From: Pinus tabuliformis
Lineage: Eukaryota; Streptophyta; Pinopsida; Pinales; Pinaceae
Reading direction: 5' to 3'
Length of the DNA: 64,000 nucleotides
Assembly (NCBI GenBank): GCA_031772625.1
Contig: CM062811.1
Coordinates: 643,822,820 to 643,886,819, forward strand
Below are positions 44,288 to 54,899 of this stretch, piece by piece (the first letter of the stretch is position 1; every line of letters starts with the position of its first letter). A program made the translations under genes and the position numbers. The notes beneath the pieces are model-generated. The model saw nothing but the letters and a program-made list of their open reading frames with translations, ran no database searches and had not been told where the DNA came from.

Positions 44288-45887
44288 TCTTACTCCAAAT
44301 ATCTCTGAAAAACAAACAAGAGAAGAGTTAGATCCTGATTTTGGTAAGAAACAGGTAAAATTTCCATCAAAAACTGTGCATAAAATTCCTTCTTTGTGCC
44401 CATCGCACCTGCAGTAGTGCTCTGGGTGCGTTGCATGTCATATGGCCAGTGGACAGGCCAACATCCAACGCACTTTTCGATGCACAGAGGGTGCGCTAGA
44501 GGCAGAACGAGTTTTTCAAACCCCAGAGGCTCAGAAAAACCAGGAATCAAGCTCAGAATGAAAAATGGAAATCATGAAATGAAAGAGCTCAAGTTTAGCT
44601 CCTACCTGGTCCAAACGGCATCGAGAATCGTCCACAGAATCTCCCGAAATCAGCTGATGAAAATCAAAAGGGGAAAGCACCTCCAAAGCTCCAACAAACC
44701 AAAGTTCAAATGAAATGGTAAAATGAGAGGTAAAAGCACTTTTTCATTACTTTTTACGTAGTTCAAAGTAAAATATTAGTGTTCTAACTCATTTTTCAAG
44801 CATATATTGTTCATTTCTGACTAGTTTGATGAAGCAATTGAAAATACAGTACAATCTTTGAAAGAACAAAGCTATTTATGGTAAAGTAAAAAAGAGACCA
44901 TTTAATCGAGCAGTTTTAGCGCGGACTTCATGCTCGTTAAAAAATAAACATAAGCAATGAGCACATGTTCCCCCAGAGTTTAAGCTCATTAAAAAATGAA
45001 CCAATTTCCGGTAAATAACCATCGTGAATGTAATACTTCAGCCTTTAAAGCCTTGGTCATGTTTGCACCGTCACCTCCACTTTTGCATTGGCCGATCATT
45101 CACCTCCATTTGATTGTTTACCCATTTTGAGGAACAGCTGCGAAGAGTGATCATGTTAGCCATCCTTGTAACACTGCCGTGATTGGAAAATTCCAAACCT
45201 TACCTAGAATCAGTTGCTACCCATTTTATCACTCGTTCCTCAAAAGACAAGTCTCCTTTAAGCTCTTTTCAATTGACTCATAAAATATGAAAAGATTGTC
45301 GAGCCATTGGCCTCTCCAGCTCGTTAAAGGGACCGGAAGTGCTATCCCTCCTCTAAATTTTAATCTTTTTGGACCTGAGGGATTATTACACAAAAAGATC
45401 GAGCGCTTGTTTTGTTTGGCTCGTTAAAAGTATCGAAAATTCATCCCTTCTGTATTGTTTTATACTTTTTCGGACTTAAGGGATTAGGTGACGAAAAAGG
45501 AATTTTGGAGTTTCCTTTACGTTCCTTTTCAGACTCTCTAAAATTGAAAAGGACCGAGTTATCTTTGTCGTTAAACTCGTTAAAATTTTAATAGCGACAA
45601 ACTTGTCTATAGACGAGAACGAGTTTCACTATCGCTAGGCTCGTTAAAACATAGCGATGGGTTTGCCCGAAGGGCAAATTATAGAACAAGCATATGTTAT
45701 CCTCCTCAAGCTTGATAAAAATAAAGAGGTACTGGTCAGCAATGACTGGGGAAAAAATTGGGAAGAAAACTTGAAGAAACTTTGTTGGTAGCAAGTCGCT
45801 CTTGAACATGACACTTTCACTCCGCATCCAAGTCGGGTTGGGTTGCTTCATTCACCGGTCACATCACCATGGTCCCATCATACCATC
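44288..45887 (+). other. Non-coding 3' region of element 3 with GCTCGTTAAA repeats
   Basis: No coding pattern. GCTCGTTAAA occurs exactly at 44932, 45319, 45419 and 45639, with near copies at 44984 and 45575. It should contain the promoter for the antisense ORF. It ends at the target duplication CCATC (45883-45887) of element 4. Confidence 0.6.
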
Positions 45888-47976
45888 TGATGAGCCCCAA
45901 TTTTGGTACAATTTGGGCTCATTTTGGCCTATTCTACTTGCTCAAACCATTCATATTTTATTGCTTATGCATGCATTTCTTAGTTTGTTCGTGTTGTTTG
46001 TAGGAAGAAGGGTAGACATATTATCTACGTGACTAATGCATGATGCTTTCAGGTTTTTTGCATTTAAAGGGAGAAAAGACACGAAAAAGGAGACAAGGGG
46101 ACAATGAGGTGGCACTGCTGGTTTTTAGGAGAGGATGTCCACAATCTTGGGGACCTTCCTCGTGATTCCCATCGTAGCTCCGAGCTCCAACCAATCTCCC
46201 CACCGAGCATAGAGGCAGCCAACTGTTCTACAGGAACAGCAGTCATAACTGTTCTACAGGATCACCAAGTTAAACTTCAGTTGGACAGCCGAGTTCCTAA
46301 AATCAAGGAGACCTGTTGGATGATCATTTTTGCATAAGTATAGAGGCCGTAGCCTTTGATAGGTTGTTGAAACTTTCGCATTACTATTGTAATTTTTGAG
46401 CACAGCTCGGTGTTAGTTCTTGTTGTAAGCCAGTTTTGGCATAACATCAGATTATGAATAAAGAAGGCAGATTTTGATCTAGCTCTGAGTTTTCTTAGTG
46501 AGGCTATAGCTCTCAGGTTAGGGCCCAACCTGAGAGCCATAGATCCCCTCTGCTGTAGTGTTGTTTGCATTTCGTTTCAGCACTCTGAGTTTTCATTTTC
46601 ACATGCAATTTGAATTACAGGTTGTTGAATTAGTCTTTTTCATGAGCATAGATAGGACTAGTTTATGGTTGAATTGCTCTCGGTTGTTTAGTTAGATTAG
46701 CAGGTTGATAATACATTGGAGCTCCAACAAAAAAGGTTGAGGAAGTCTCCACTGCCATCTCCGTTTGGAGATTGGAGTGCAGCCTATACCAGCCACAAAA
46801 ACACACAGTTCTTCACTTCATACATGCTGCAACATAGTCTCGTTATGATAGATCTTTCCACATGATTCACACCTGCACACACGCCTTCATCACAGCTTCA
46901 TGCACATTCTCCTTCGCGTTTTGGATTGCTGTTCATTGAATTTATACGCACAGGTAGTTTAGGTTGATGCATTTTCGGTTTGGTGACAGTCATAAGCATT
47001 TGTTTCACTTCCACTTCTCTCTCTCATTCCATTACCTCATTCTCCATCTTGATCACGCATGCAAACACATCGTTGACCCCTGCTCCGCTCTGTTATCTCC
47101 CAAAGTCTTTCACTCCTCACATAGCTTCATTCTCTAGCCCTTTCGTTGACCTAGTCCTCTATCTTCCAACCTACTCCCTACACTCACTCCCTATCCTATT
47201 CTTCCACTTCTGAGCCATCACCAGCCTTATTCCTACCTTACACATCTCCCCCTACCATTCCATCACTTCAAACACTCACGGTAGGTCATCCTGTAGCAAT
47301 TTGTAGACATCCTGTAGAAATCTCTGCGTATCCTGTAGGATCCCCTGCAGACATCCTGTAGGAGGCCACTCACTCGGTTGCTGAGCATCTGAATGTGAGG
47401 AACCTCTGTGGATGGATGCTAAGGATCCCTAGGGACCTCTCCTAGCCTCCCCAACCTGTCCCACGCTTTCCTTCCTTCTCCATCCCATCTGCACAACCAA
47501 ACCCTAGTTAGCACAAAATCACAATCATTCCATCCACTTAAAGGAAAAATACAAAAACATGTCTTTTATGATGCAAGTAGCTTAGATCCATGCATTTCCA
47601 CTTATTAGAGGTAACAGCAGCATTGGTAGAGGTTTCATTCACATTCTTTGCATTATAGAGGTTAGACTAGTTAAATTAGGGTTTCCTAGGTTTACATGCT
47701 TTGATTTGCTTTCAGTCCATTTTGTCAAGTAGAGTAGTTTTCCTTTGAGAATAGCTTTCGTCCATCAATTAGCAAGCTTCTTCTGAGAGCCTATAGAAGT
47801 TGGCTTGAGCCCTAGCGGACTTGTGCCAGCTGACCAAGTGACAGCTGCGACAAGAGCTAGTACTTGTGCATATAGCACTGTCGCTTCCAAGTTTGTACGA
47901 ACTACCGGGTTGATAAAATGAGAGACAGGAAGCCCCAGGAGTTGTAGCATTATTGCTACAATACTAGAGCTCACCA
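45888..47976 (+). repeat. 5' LTR of element 4
   Basis: 2089 bases. AATAAA lies at 46457-46462. It contains six CTACAGGA/TCCTGTAG motifs: 46228 and 46254 on the plus strand, and 47289, 47310, 47331 and 47354 on the minus strand. Small open frames inside it recur in the 3' LTR and are not genes. Confidence 0.92.
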
Positions 47977-47982
47977 TCTTTT

Positions 47983-48000
47983 TGGTGCCGTTGCCGGGGA
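47983..48000 (+). other. Primer binding site of element 4
   Basis: TGGTGCCGTTGCCGGGGA, 6 nt after the LTR. It is a well-known primer-site pattern of plant Ty3/gypsy elements (Athila/Tat relatives). It is the main evidence that this RT-less element belongs to the gypsy side. Confidence 0.85.
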
Positions 48001-48579
48001 AGCGGCAGAGTATTGGTGATTGTTGCTATTCTTCTATTTTCTACTACAACCTTCTGCTTAGTAGTTTATTTCATTTTCATTCTGCAAAAGTAGCATAGAC
48101 ATTTCCTGCTTTCATAGATTAGTATTTCCTGCTTTCATAGATTAGCATTTCCTGCTTTCCTAGATTAGCCTTTCAATTCCGCAATTTCAATTTTGCAAGC
48201 GTAGATTATTATTTCAATTTTGCAAGCGTAGACTAGCCTTTCCATTCCTACAATTTCATTTGAGCAAAATAGATTAGTCCTTTCCTGCTTTCATTTCAAT
48301 TCCGCATTTTCATTTTAGCAAGATAGTTAGTTGCAGTTCAATCTATTTCAATTTTGCATGTAGAAGTAGAAAAAAAAGCAAAAATCAACCAAAAATATTT
48401 CATTTCATGTCTTGTAGGAGTAGAGATAAGTTAGAAAAATGATTGCAAAACACCCCCACTGCTTCACACAGCCTTCTCTCTTCTTCGATGGCTGTGATCG
48501 AAGAACCCCTGGGTGGACATCAAGACATATCTGAAGAACCTCTAGGGGAGAAGAAGAAGAAAATATTCCTCTGGAGCAA
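48001..48579 (+). other. Leader of element 4
   Basis: T-rich leader with a short repeated phrase (TTTCCTGCTTTCATAGATTAG and variants, several times in 48085-48300; TTTCAATTTTGCAAGCGTAGA twice). No coding sign until the ORF start. Confidence 0.6.
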
Positions 48580-49797
48580 ATGGCTACCAGTGGAAATGTT
48601 GGGAGCAACATCTTTTCCAAAGATGAATTTGAAAATCAGCAGGAAGATTTCAAGAGTGATATGAGGCAGTTTCTTGCCATGCAACTGGATACCTTGCGGA
48701 TCCAAAAGAAGCAAGAAGAAGCCAAGAGGGCTTTGGTAATTTTTTGTCCTAGGTGCACTAGAAAGCATCCTAGGAACGAATGTCCATTGTACTCCATAGA
48801 AGTGTGTTTTTTCTGTGAAGAATACCATCCTACAGATCAGTGCCCTTCCTTACCCAGATTCAAAGCTGCATATCAGAGAGCCAAAGGAGCCACTGAATCA
48901 CTCCGTTATATGAACCAAAGGAGGCCATATGGACCTAGATCTTACCAACAAGAACTGCAAGGGACACCCGAGACCTATTATGACCCCTATCAAGCCACTT
49001 TCATGCCTTCTTGGGGTCCCCCTGCTCATCCTTCCTGGTCTACACCTCCTCCTTGGTCATATCCTCCTTGTTCCTTCACAGATCCATATTATGCCCAACC
49101 AGTTGCTCATTCATTTCACTCTTATGCTCAGCCACAGCCTAAGTGGAATGCACCTTATCAGGAGTGGAGGCCCCAGTACAACTCTCATCCCGATCATTTT
49201 CCTCCGCCACCTGCTCATCCACAACCATCGCCTCCTCCTCCACCAAGGCAACCCCAAATGCCTACCCAACCACAATGCCATCCACCTCCATCTCAATTTC
49301 ACACCTCCACTCAACTACCCATACCATTTCCAAAACCATGCAATGGAGCAGCTCAACCAAATTGCAAAGCTGAGGCACAAGATGTGCAAATGACTCCTTT
49401 TGAGATCAATGATGCTCACCAAAGCTCAGGAAGAGTGTTGCAAAACAAAGATTATATTGACAACATTGAAGGACCAAAGGAAAAAGAAGATTCAGAAGAG
49501 GAAATCAAAGAACTATGGGTTGCACTTGATCAAGTGAAGAGATCAGAATTAGAGATCAAGAAAGCTTCCTCATGGTTACCATCAAACCCTCCATGTAGTC
49601 AAGAGAAAGATCAGCAAAAAGAGGAAGAAGAGAAAGTCATGTTAGAAGGTGACATGAAACATGATTCAGATCAGAAAAAGGACCAAGGATATCAAAGCTA
49701 TATTGAGACATGGTTCCAGACAGTCACTAAGTTGCAGCAGTACTCTCTTCCTCAGCTATGTTTTGTACTTTCAAAGTCAGATCATTTTGTCTCTTAA
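48580..49797 (+). CDS. gag-like ORF with two zinc knuckles, element 4
   Basis: 405 residues, one open frame. Residues 15-52 are a charged helix. Two knuckles follow: CPRCTRKHPRNEC (56-68) and CFFCEEYHPTDQC (76-88), both C-x2-C-x3-H-x4-C, one residue shorter than the usual retroviral type and like that of element 3. Residues ~120-265 are Pro/Tyr/Gln/His-rich low complexity. The tail is Glu/Lys-rich (EKEDSEEEIKELWVALDQVK). No capsid domain is obvious, so it may be a reduced nucleocapsid-type protein. It would bind RNA. It looks whole. Confidence 0.75.
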   Translation: MATSGNVGSNIFSKDEFENQQEDFKSDMRQFLAMQLDTLRIQKKQEEAKRALVIFCPRCTRKHPRNECPLYSIEVCFFCEEYHPTDQCPSLPRFKAAYQRAKGATESLRYMNQRRPYGPRSYQQELQGTPETYYDPYQATFMPSWGPPAHPSWSTPPPWSYPPCSFTDPYYAQPVAHSFHSYAQPQPKWNAPYQEWRPQYNSHPDHFPPPPAHPQPSPPPPPRQPQMPTQPQCHPPPSQFHTSTQLPIPFPKPCNGAAQPNCKAEAQDVQMTPFEINDAHQSSGRVLQNKDYIDNIEGPKEKEDSEEEIKELWVALDQVKRSELEIKKASSWLPSNPPCSQEKDQQKEEEEKVMLEGDMKHDSDQKKDQGYQSYIETWFQTVTKLQQYSLPQLCFVLSKSDHFVS

Positions 49798-50000
49798 ATT
49801 TGGATAGTTGTCAAAGCATGCATTCCGAGCCTTCACATCATTGTGTCTCTAATCTTGATGTGCACATGGCTCCATTGGAAGTATTCTTATACTTGAAAAT
49901 GATTTTGTTTTTTTCAAGTAGGGTAGGGTAGAAAAAAAAAGAGAAAAAGAAAAAAGAGAAAAAAAGAAAAAGAAAAAATGAAAATAAGAGAAAAATAAAA
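49798..50000 (+). other. Short spacer with A-rich tract, element 4
   Basis: Follows the gag-like stop. An A/G-rich tract (49930-50000) leads into the hairpin array. No ORF. Confidence 0.5.
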
Positions 50001-50303
50001 ATCTAAGGTGAAAACCCCCTCGGAGGCGCCTTAGATTGGCTCATTGATTGAAAACCTCCATGAGGCGGTCAATGGGTTGGAAAAAAAAGGGAAAAAAAAA
50101 AAAGAAATAAAGATCTTTGGGTGAAAACCTCTCCGAGGCGCCCAAGGCAGGTAGTAGGGGTGAAAACCTCATTGAGGCGCTCCTATTGCTTTTGTGAAAA
50201 AAAAAAAAAAAAAGGGAAAAGTTGAAAAGATCCTTGAGTGAAAACCTCTCTGAGGCGCTCAGGGCAGATGGCACGGGTGAAAACCTCCTTGAGGCGCCCC
50301 TGC
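50001..50303 (+). repeat. Array of six covarying stem-loops, element 4
   Basis: Six copies of GTGAAAACCTC-nnn-GAGGCGC at 50001-50036, 50042-50074, 50115-50147, 50155-50185, 50232-50264 and 50271-50303, in three pairs separated by A-rich tracts. In each, CCTC pairs with GAGG around a tiny loop, AAAA is bulged, GTG pairs with CGC, and the flanking 5-8 bases also pair although they differ between copies (for example ATCTAAGG/CCTTAGAT, CATTGA/TCAATG, TTGGG/CCCAA). Changing bases with kept pairing supports an RNA structure. Confidence 0.8.
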
Positions 50304-51926
50304 TATCTTTCAAAAAAAAAGGAAAAAACAAAAAAACAAAAGAAAAAAACAAGATCCATAAGTTATTTGCATGCAGATTGCAGGTGTTCTATGGAGGAGA
50401 GGAAGCCTCTCAACTCAAGGTCAAAGGTCCCTATTATGCAGCCAGGACACCTCACCAGCACCTCCTCCAAGAATTCTTATGTTCTTCAAGGTATATGCAC
50501 TTTCATTATAGATTGAGTCTCCTACAGGAAGGTGCGAGTTTCTACAGGAAGGTGCCAGTTTCTACAGGAAGGTGCCAGTTTCTACAGGAAGAGCTGCCTG
50601 TCTACAGGAAGCTCTGTATTTCTACAGGAAACTTCCTGTAGAGGCTCAGAACGGGCCAGAATGCATTTCATGAGCAGATCTGATGACTACGGGTTGGTGT
50701 GGACGCATGCAAGCCTCTTTTGGGCCCATGCACGACGCTGTTACCTTGCTCCACCATCCTCGTCAACATGCATCCAAGTCCCCTGCACCAGCAAAACAGA
50801 TCAATGAGTTCTTGCGAAAAAAGGCATTTTCAAAGATAAACAAGCGTGGAGATCTTACACCACAGGCATCAGAAGCTCCGGAAGCGGGATTGAAAGACCA
50901 GATCCTCCGCCGTGCAGCATACACCCAAGGAAGAAGAACTGGTACGAGACACCTGCGGGAATCCTATAACAGTTCAACCTGCTGGAGTGGATACCGTTCA
51001 CAACACCGCCATCTCCAAGGTAATGCGAGCGCATGCAACCACAGCATTCCCTCCATCGTCAGCAACCTGTAACCATGAGCCTCCGGGTCTGTGTGAGTGC
51101 GCATGCAGCAGGTAGATCCGCTCACCATCATCGAAAAACTGGAAAAATTGTGTGCAGCCACGCAGGTAAGCATCTAACCCTTTCCTTCCATCAAATCGCA
51201 TGAATATTACTTTGATTTGTTTGCATGGCGTAAAGGTGAATGGTTGAGCAGCCGTATGGCCAAGTAGACTGGCCACGTCGACGAGTTATGGTATAGTTGA
51301 ATGTTCGGGTGGCGGCCACAAAAAAATCAGCAGCACGCACGTGAGAATCCGTGGGAATGAGTTCAGCAGAAAAAGGCGGCGGCAGATCTGTGGGAATGAA
51401 TGCGGCAGCAAGTGAATACGCCGGTGAAGTGGTTGATGACGTCGCTCAATGGTCCAGCGGGGGATGAGCTGTCCCCCGCGCCACGGATCGCGCCGATTCA
51501 AAATCTAATCGGCTAGATTTTGACATGCATTCAATCAACCACCACTTCGAACTCGAGTGGCTATTACGATTGTCTCTGCACCTTGATATGCCGAGCTGTT
51601 GGCTACCAGAACACCGGTGAAGCGCACCTCAACCGCGGTCCAATTGCAGTCCTCCCGGAAATTTGCGCACTGCTCCTACAGGAACACAGTTCTACAGGAA
51701 CACAGTTCTACAGGAACGCAGTCTTCTACAGGAACGCGGGTGTTCACGTAAAAAAAGGTGGCCGAGTAACGAGGTAACCCTGGACTTCTCATGCAAATGG
51801 TCATGTAAGGTGGTAGAATTGTCAGTTACTGTCTGGGTATAGAGAAAGTGGTGAAATTGCTGTCTGTAGACTTATACTGTCATTCTACAGGATTGTTGAA
51901 GTAGTTAAACTGTGTTGTAAAATTTT
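50304..51926 (+). other. Inter-ORF region of element 4, rich in CTACAGGA motifs
   Basis: No domain-like coding. 50520-50641 is a tandem stretch of ~20-bp units (TCTACAGGAAGGTGCCAGTT and variants) with six CTACAGGA and one TCCTGTAG. Four more lie at 51676-51733 and one at 51885-51892. Open frames here are short, overlap on both strands and look random. Confidence 0.6.
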
Positions 51927-54098
51927 GTGGATTATACGCATTGTTCTGCACTCTGTCACCGAAACTTCACACTCCTCCACCATCACCACCTCCGGTTAAG
52001 AAAATCGTGCATCATGCCGGGTGGATTTATCAGGCGAGAACCCACAGATGCAGAAAAATTGAGGAGAAATCAGGCCGTGGTAGAGCTTTTTACACGAGCA
52101 CAGTGGATGTCTTTTTGTGATAAGTTGCAAGGGTACGATGAGGAAGTGGCCGAGGAATTCTTGCAGGCCCTGAGGCCAAAATCCAAGGTGCTAGCCACAG
52201 TCAATTTCAGAGGCCTAAGCTTCAAGATCACCCCGGAGTCTATCAGCAGAATCACTGAGCTTCCTATGGGTCTCCCGTGGGATAAAGAAGAACGAAAGCT
52301 AAGCCAGCAAGCCAAGAAAGAGTTCTTCCCACCTGAAGAAGAATTCACAGAGGATAAAAATGGGGTGAGAAGGACAAGCCTATTGCCACCATGGAACGAA
52401 GTCAGTTTGCAAATCATGAAATATATTACCTGTGAGGGTCGTTACAGCATTGTGTATGCATATCACTTCCGGCTGCTCAGTGAACTAAGACACCGGATTG
52501 ATCTTCCTGTAGAACAGAAATTAAGCATTCCTTATTTCCTGTTACAATCCTTGATTGAGTGCGCTACAAAGCTCAGAGAGGGCATACCAGATCAAGTCGC
52601 ACACCATGGGCTGATCAAGCTTCTTGTAGGAGACGCGCTCCACTCACAAAAGGTTCCCCTCTCATGGGAATCCTTCCGGAATTTAACTCGAGAAGGAGAC
52701 ATAAAAATGTTGATGGAAGAAACGAGGTCGTCTAGCAGTGAAGAACAAGGAGCAGAGGCCGAAGAAAAGAAGGAAACTAGCCCAAGTACCCCGACTACCA
52801 TGCAGGAGAAGCAGCACGAAGAAAAAGATGCTGAAGAAAAAGCTGACTCCCCCATCCTGTCAGCAAGGGAAATAAGGTCAAAGAGCAGAAGGGACAAAGT
52901 TGGGGCGGGCCATGTCAGCCCAATTACCTCTCCAGCACTCACAAGCAAACAAAAAGGTAAAACCCCTGCAGCAAAGCAAGCGAAAGTGAAGACACCTGTC
53001 ACTACAGGAAAGGAGAAGCGGGCTTCTACAGGAAGCCCGAAAACAGCTTCTACAGGAAGCACGAAAGCGCAGAAACAGGCTTCTACAGGAAGCCATGCGA
53101 AATCAAAATCAAAGGAGCAGAAGGTGGATGTTTTGGCCAGGGAGGCAGCGGCTGTATTAGCTGGCCTCAGTACGCCGCCTAAGCCAAAAGGAAAAAGGAA
53201 GAGGGACCCTCCTCTCTACTTCAAAGCCCGGAGAAGTGTTCGGATAAAAACAGGGAAACCGCAGACGCAATCCAACAGCCCAATTGTCATCGAAGACACT
53301 CCTGCTTCTCCCAAAGAAAAATCCCCCTCAAAGATTACAGTTACCTACGAAAAGGGAAGTCCAAAGAAGAGCACATGGCGAGAAAGGTTAGACCTGTTGG
53401 ATGAAAAAACCAGGCTACAGGAAGCCGAAAATGTCCTACAGGACACCTTGGCTCGGCTACAGGAAACCGAACAAAGAGAAGAGGAAGGACCCTCGTCACC
53501 AAAGGAGGGTGAGCTAGCACCTCCTGGAGAGGAAGAAAGAGAACATATCCCTGAGCCTAGCCCTTCACATAATTTGAACTCCTACTACACCTTCTTGGAG
53601 GCGGGAAAGGTCATACCGCAAAAATTTACTGTACCTCTATTTTTCGCATTAGAAGAGGAGAGGGTTCGTTCCCACACATGGATGCAAATCGCCAAATCCA
53701 AAGGTGTGGCGGAAATAGGTCCCCTGCAAGAACAACTTAAAGAAGTCAGGAGTGAGTTTGCATTGGCTAAGCATGTGGCTAATTGTCAACGTGTACTTCT
53801 ACAGGAAGAAAACCAGAAGTTGAAATTGCAGCTACAGGAGCTAAGGGCAGGGGTAGGAACATCCTCCAAAGACACCACAAATGAGCAGCAAGGAAAACAA
53901 AAGCTGACCACCCATCTGGAGGAGCCAATTACACTTCTACAGGAAACAAGACAGCAGGGCCAAATTGAAACACAAGCTCTGAAAGAGCAGCTGAAACAAA
54001 AGGAAACACAATTGGCCTGCATGGCCAGTTGGGCCATGGAAGCCCTGCAGTGCAGACATCCTACAAAGTCTTATGGGTTGTACTTAAAGGATCAGTGA
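51927..54098 (+). CDS. Large ORF of unknown function, element 4 (ITPESI domain + coiled coil)
   Basis: 723 residues; Met-30 (52014, MPGGFIRREPTDAEKLRRNQ) is the likelier start. Residues ~45-265 form a folded domain with WMSFCDKLQGYDEEVAEEFL, LSFKITPESISRITELPMGL and IPYFLLQSLIECATKLREG, the type often annotated in plants as a putative transposon protein. Residues ~275-470 are Lys/Ser/Thr/Glu-rich and contain three STGS phrases. Residues ~485-515 and ~600-700 are coiled coil (RLQEAENVLQDTLARLQETE, EENQKLKLQLQELRAG). No catalytic motif is recognised. The CTACAGGA string encodes STG(S) in one part and LQE in another. Function unknown. Confidence 0.75.
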   Translation: MDYTHCSALCHRNFTLLHHHHLRLRKSCIMPGGFIRREPTDAEKLRRNQAVVELFTRAQWMSFCDKLQGYDEEVAEEFLQALRPKSKVLATVNFRGLSFKITPESISRITELPMGLPWDKEERKLSQQAKKEFFPPEEEFTEDKNGVRRTSLLPPWNEVSLQIMKYITCEGRYSIVYAYHFRLLSELRHRIDLPVEQKLSIPYFLLQSLIECATKLREGIPDQVAHHGLIKLLVGDALHSQKVPLSWESFRNLTREGDIKMLMEETRSSSSEEQGAEAEEKKETSPSTPTTMQEKQHEEKDAEEKADSPILSAREIRSKSRRDKVGAGHVSPITSPALTSKQKGKTPAAKQAKVKTPVTTGKEKRASTGSPKTASTGSTKAQKQASTGSHAKSKSKEQKVDVLAREAAAVLAGLSTPPKPKGKRKRDPPLYFKARRSVRIKTGKPQTQSNSPIVIEDTPASPKEKSPSKITVTYEKGSPKKSTWRERLDLLDEKTRLQEAENVLQDTLARLQETEQREEEGPSSPKEGELAPPGEEEREHIPEPSPSHNLNSYYTFLEAGKVIPQKFTVPLFFALEEERVRSHTWMQIAKSKGVAEIGPLQEQLKEVRSEFALAKHVANCQRVLLQEENQKLKLQLQELRAGVGTSSKDTTNEQQGKQKLTTHLEEPITLLQETRQQGQIETQALKEQLKQKETQLACMASWAMEALQCRHPTKSYGLYLKDQ

Positions 54099-54236
54099 CT
54101 ACAGTTCCAGATAAACACATTAGCACAAAGAGGTATTGCACAAATCCATAACCCATAGCAATTTGCCGAATTATGCATTACTAGCTCAGCAGAAAACAAA
54201 GCCAAGCTAGTAGAATTCTACATCCACAATCTGGTT

Positions 54237-54860
54237 TTGCCTAATGAAGTCTCTTGGGATCCCAATATCGCCTTGGGTGATATGCAGTTGATGGCCTTCG
54301 CTTCATGGTTAAATCATGAGGATCAGAGAGCAACCGAAGAAAAATCGGTTATGAGCCGAGAAGTGAGAGAGCCATTGTACATTCGAGCAGAACCAGAGAA
54401 TCCGGTTGCCCTCATCTCAGCCCGCCAACAGTTGTCTAATGATCCCACAGCTTCCTTGAGATTTATGGACCAGCAGGCCCAAGCAATAGCCCACTTTGAA
54501 GACATGGACAGATTATTGGGAGAAATTGCTGCCCACGCATGTGCACGCAGGTGGCATACCTTGGCACATAGTTTGAAGATCCGGGAGTACCATACCCCGA
54601 CCCGGATGAGGGAAGCATTGGCAAGAGTGAACCTTTACAAGAAATCCATGCAAAGACTTCAGGCCAGCTGGATTGGCCTTAAACTCAGCCCCCCATTACT
54701 GCTAGGATTGGCTGAAGGAAGTACAGAGAAAGATGACAATGCACAATGGGAAAAGGTGGACAAAACAGTCGGGTTTCATATCAACAAAGAGGACATCACC
54801 ACAGAAGCTTGGGATGTAAGGGGAGCAGTGCAAGCCATGAAGGATGAGGATCTTGACTGA
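54237..54860 (+). CDS. Downstream ORF of element 4, helical, unknown function
   Basis: 207 residues, ~140 bases after the large ORF and in the same direction. Mostly helical and charged (VSWDPNIALGDMQLMAFASW, RFMDQQAQAIAHFEDMDRLL, MREALARVNLYKKSMQRLQA). It may once have been the C-terminal part of the large protein or a separate ORF. It ends ~30 bases before the purine tract. No domain is recognised. Confidence 0.5.
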   Translation: MPNEVSWDPNIALGDMQLMAFASWLNHEDQRATEEKSVMSREVREPLYIRAEPENPVALISARQQLSNDPTASLRFMDQQAQAIAHFEDMDRLLGEIAAHACARRWHTLAHSLKIREYHTPTRMREALARVNLYKKSMQRLQASWIGLKLSPPLLLGLAEGSTEKDDNAQWEKVDKTVGFHINKEDITTEAWDVRGAVQAMKDEDLD

Positions 54861-54887
54861 GTTGCTCAAGGATGAGCAAATGGTTTA

Positions 54888-54899
54888 GCTGGGGGGTGA
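54888..54899 (+). other. Polypurine tract of element 4
   Basis: GCTGGGGGGTGA directly before the 3' LTR. This is the plus-strand primer position. Confidence 0.75.

Noticed and set aside
46277-47213. Small ORFs inside the 5' LTR of element 4
   Set aside because: The same frames recur in the 3' LTR (55339-56239) and have no domain; they are LTR sequence.
49111-49393. Alternative-frame and antisense ORFs across the gag-like ORF
   Set aside because: Shadows of the Pro/His-rich low-complexity segment of the 48580-49797 ORF.
50520-50641. Regular ~20-bp units that look like a short CRISPR-type or direct-repeat array
   Set aside because: Units are directly adjacent variants of one another without unique spacers, in a plant retroelement. 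They are a tandem repeat linked to the CTACAGGA word.
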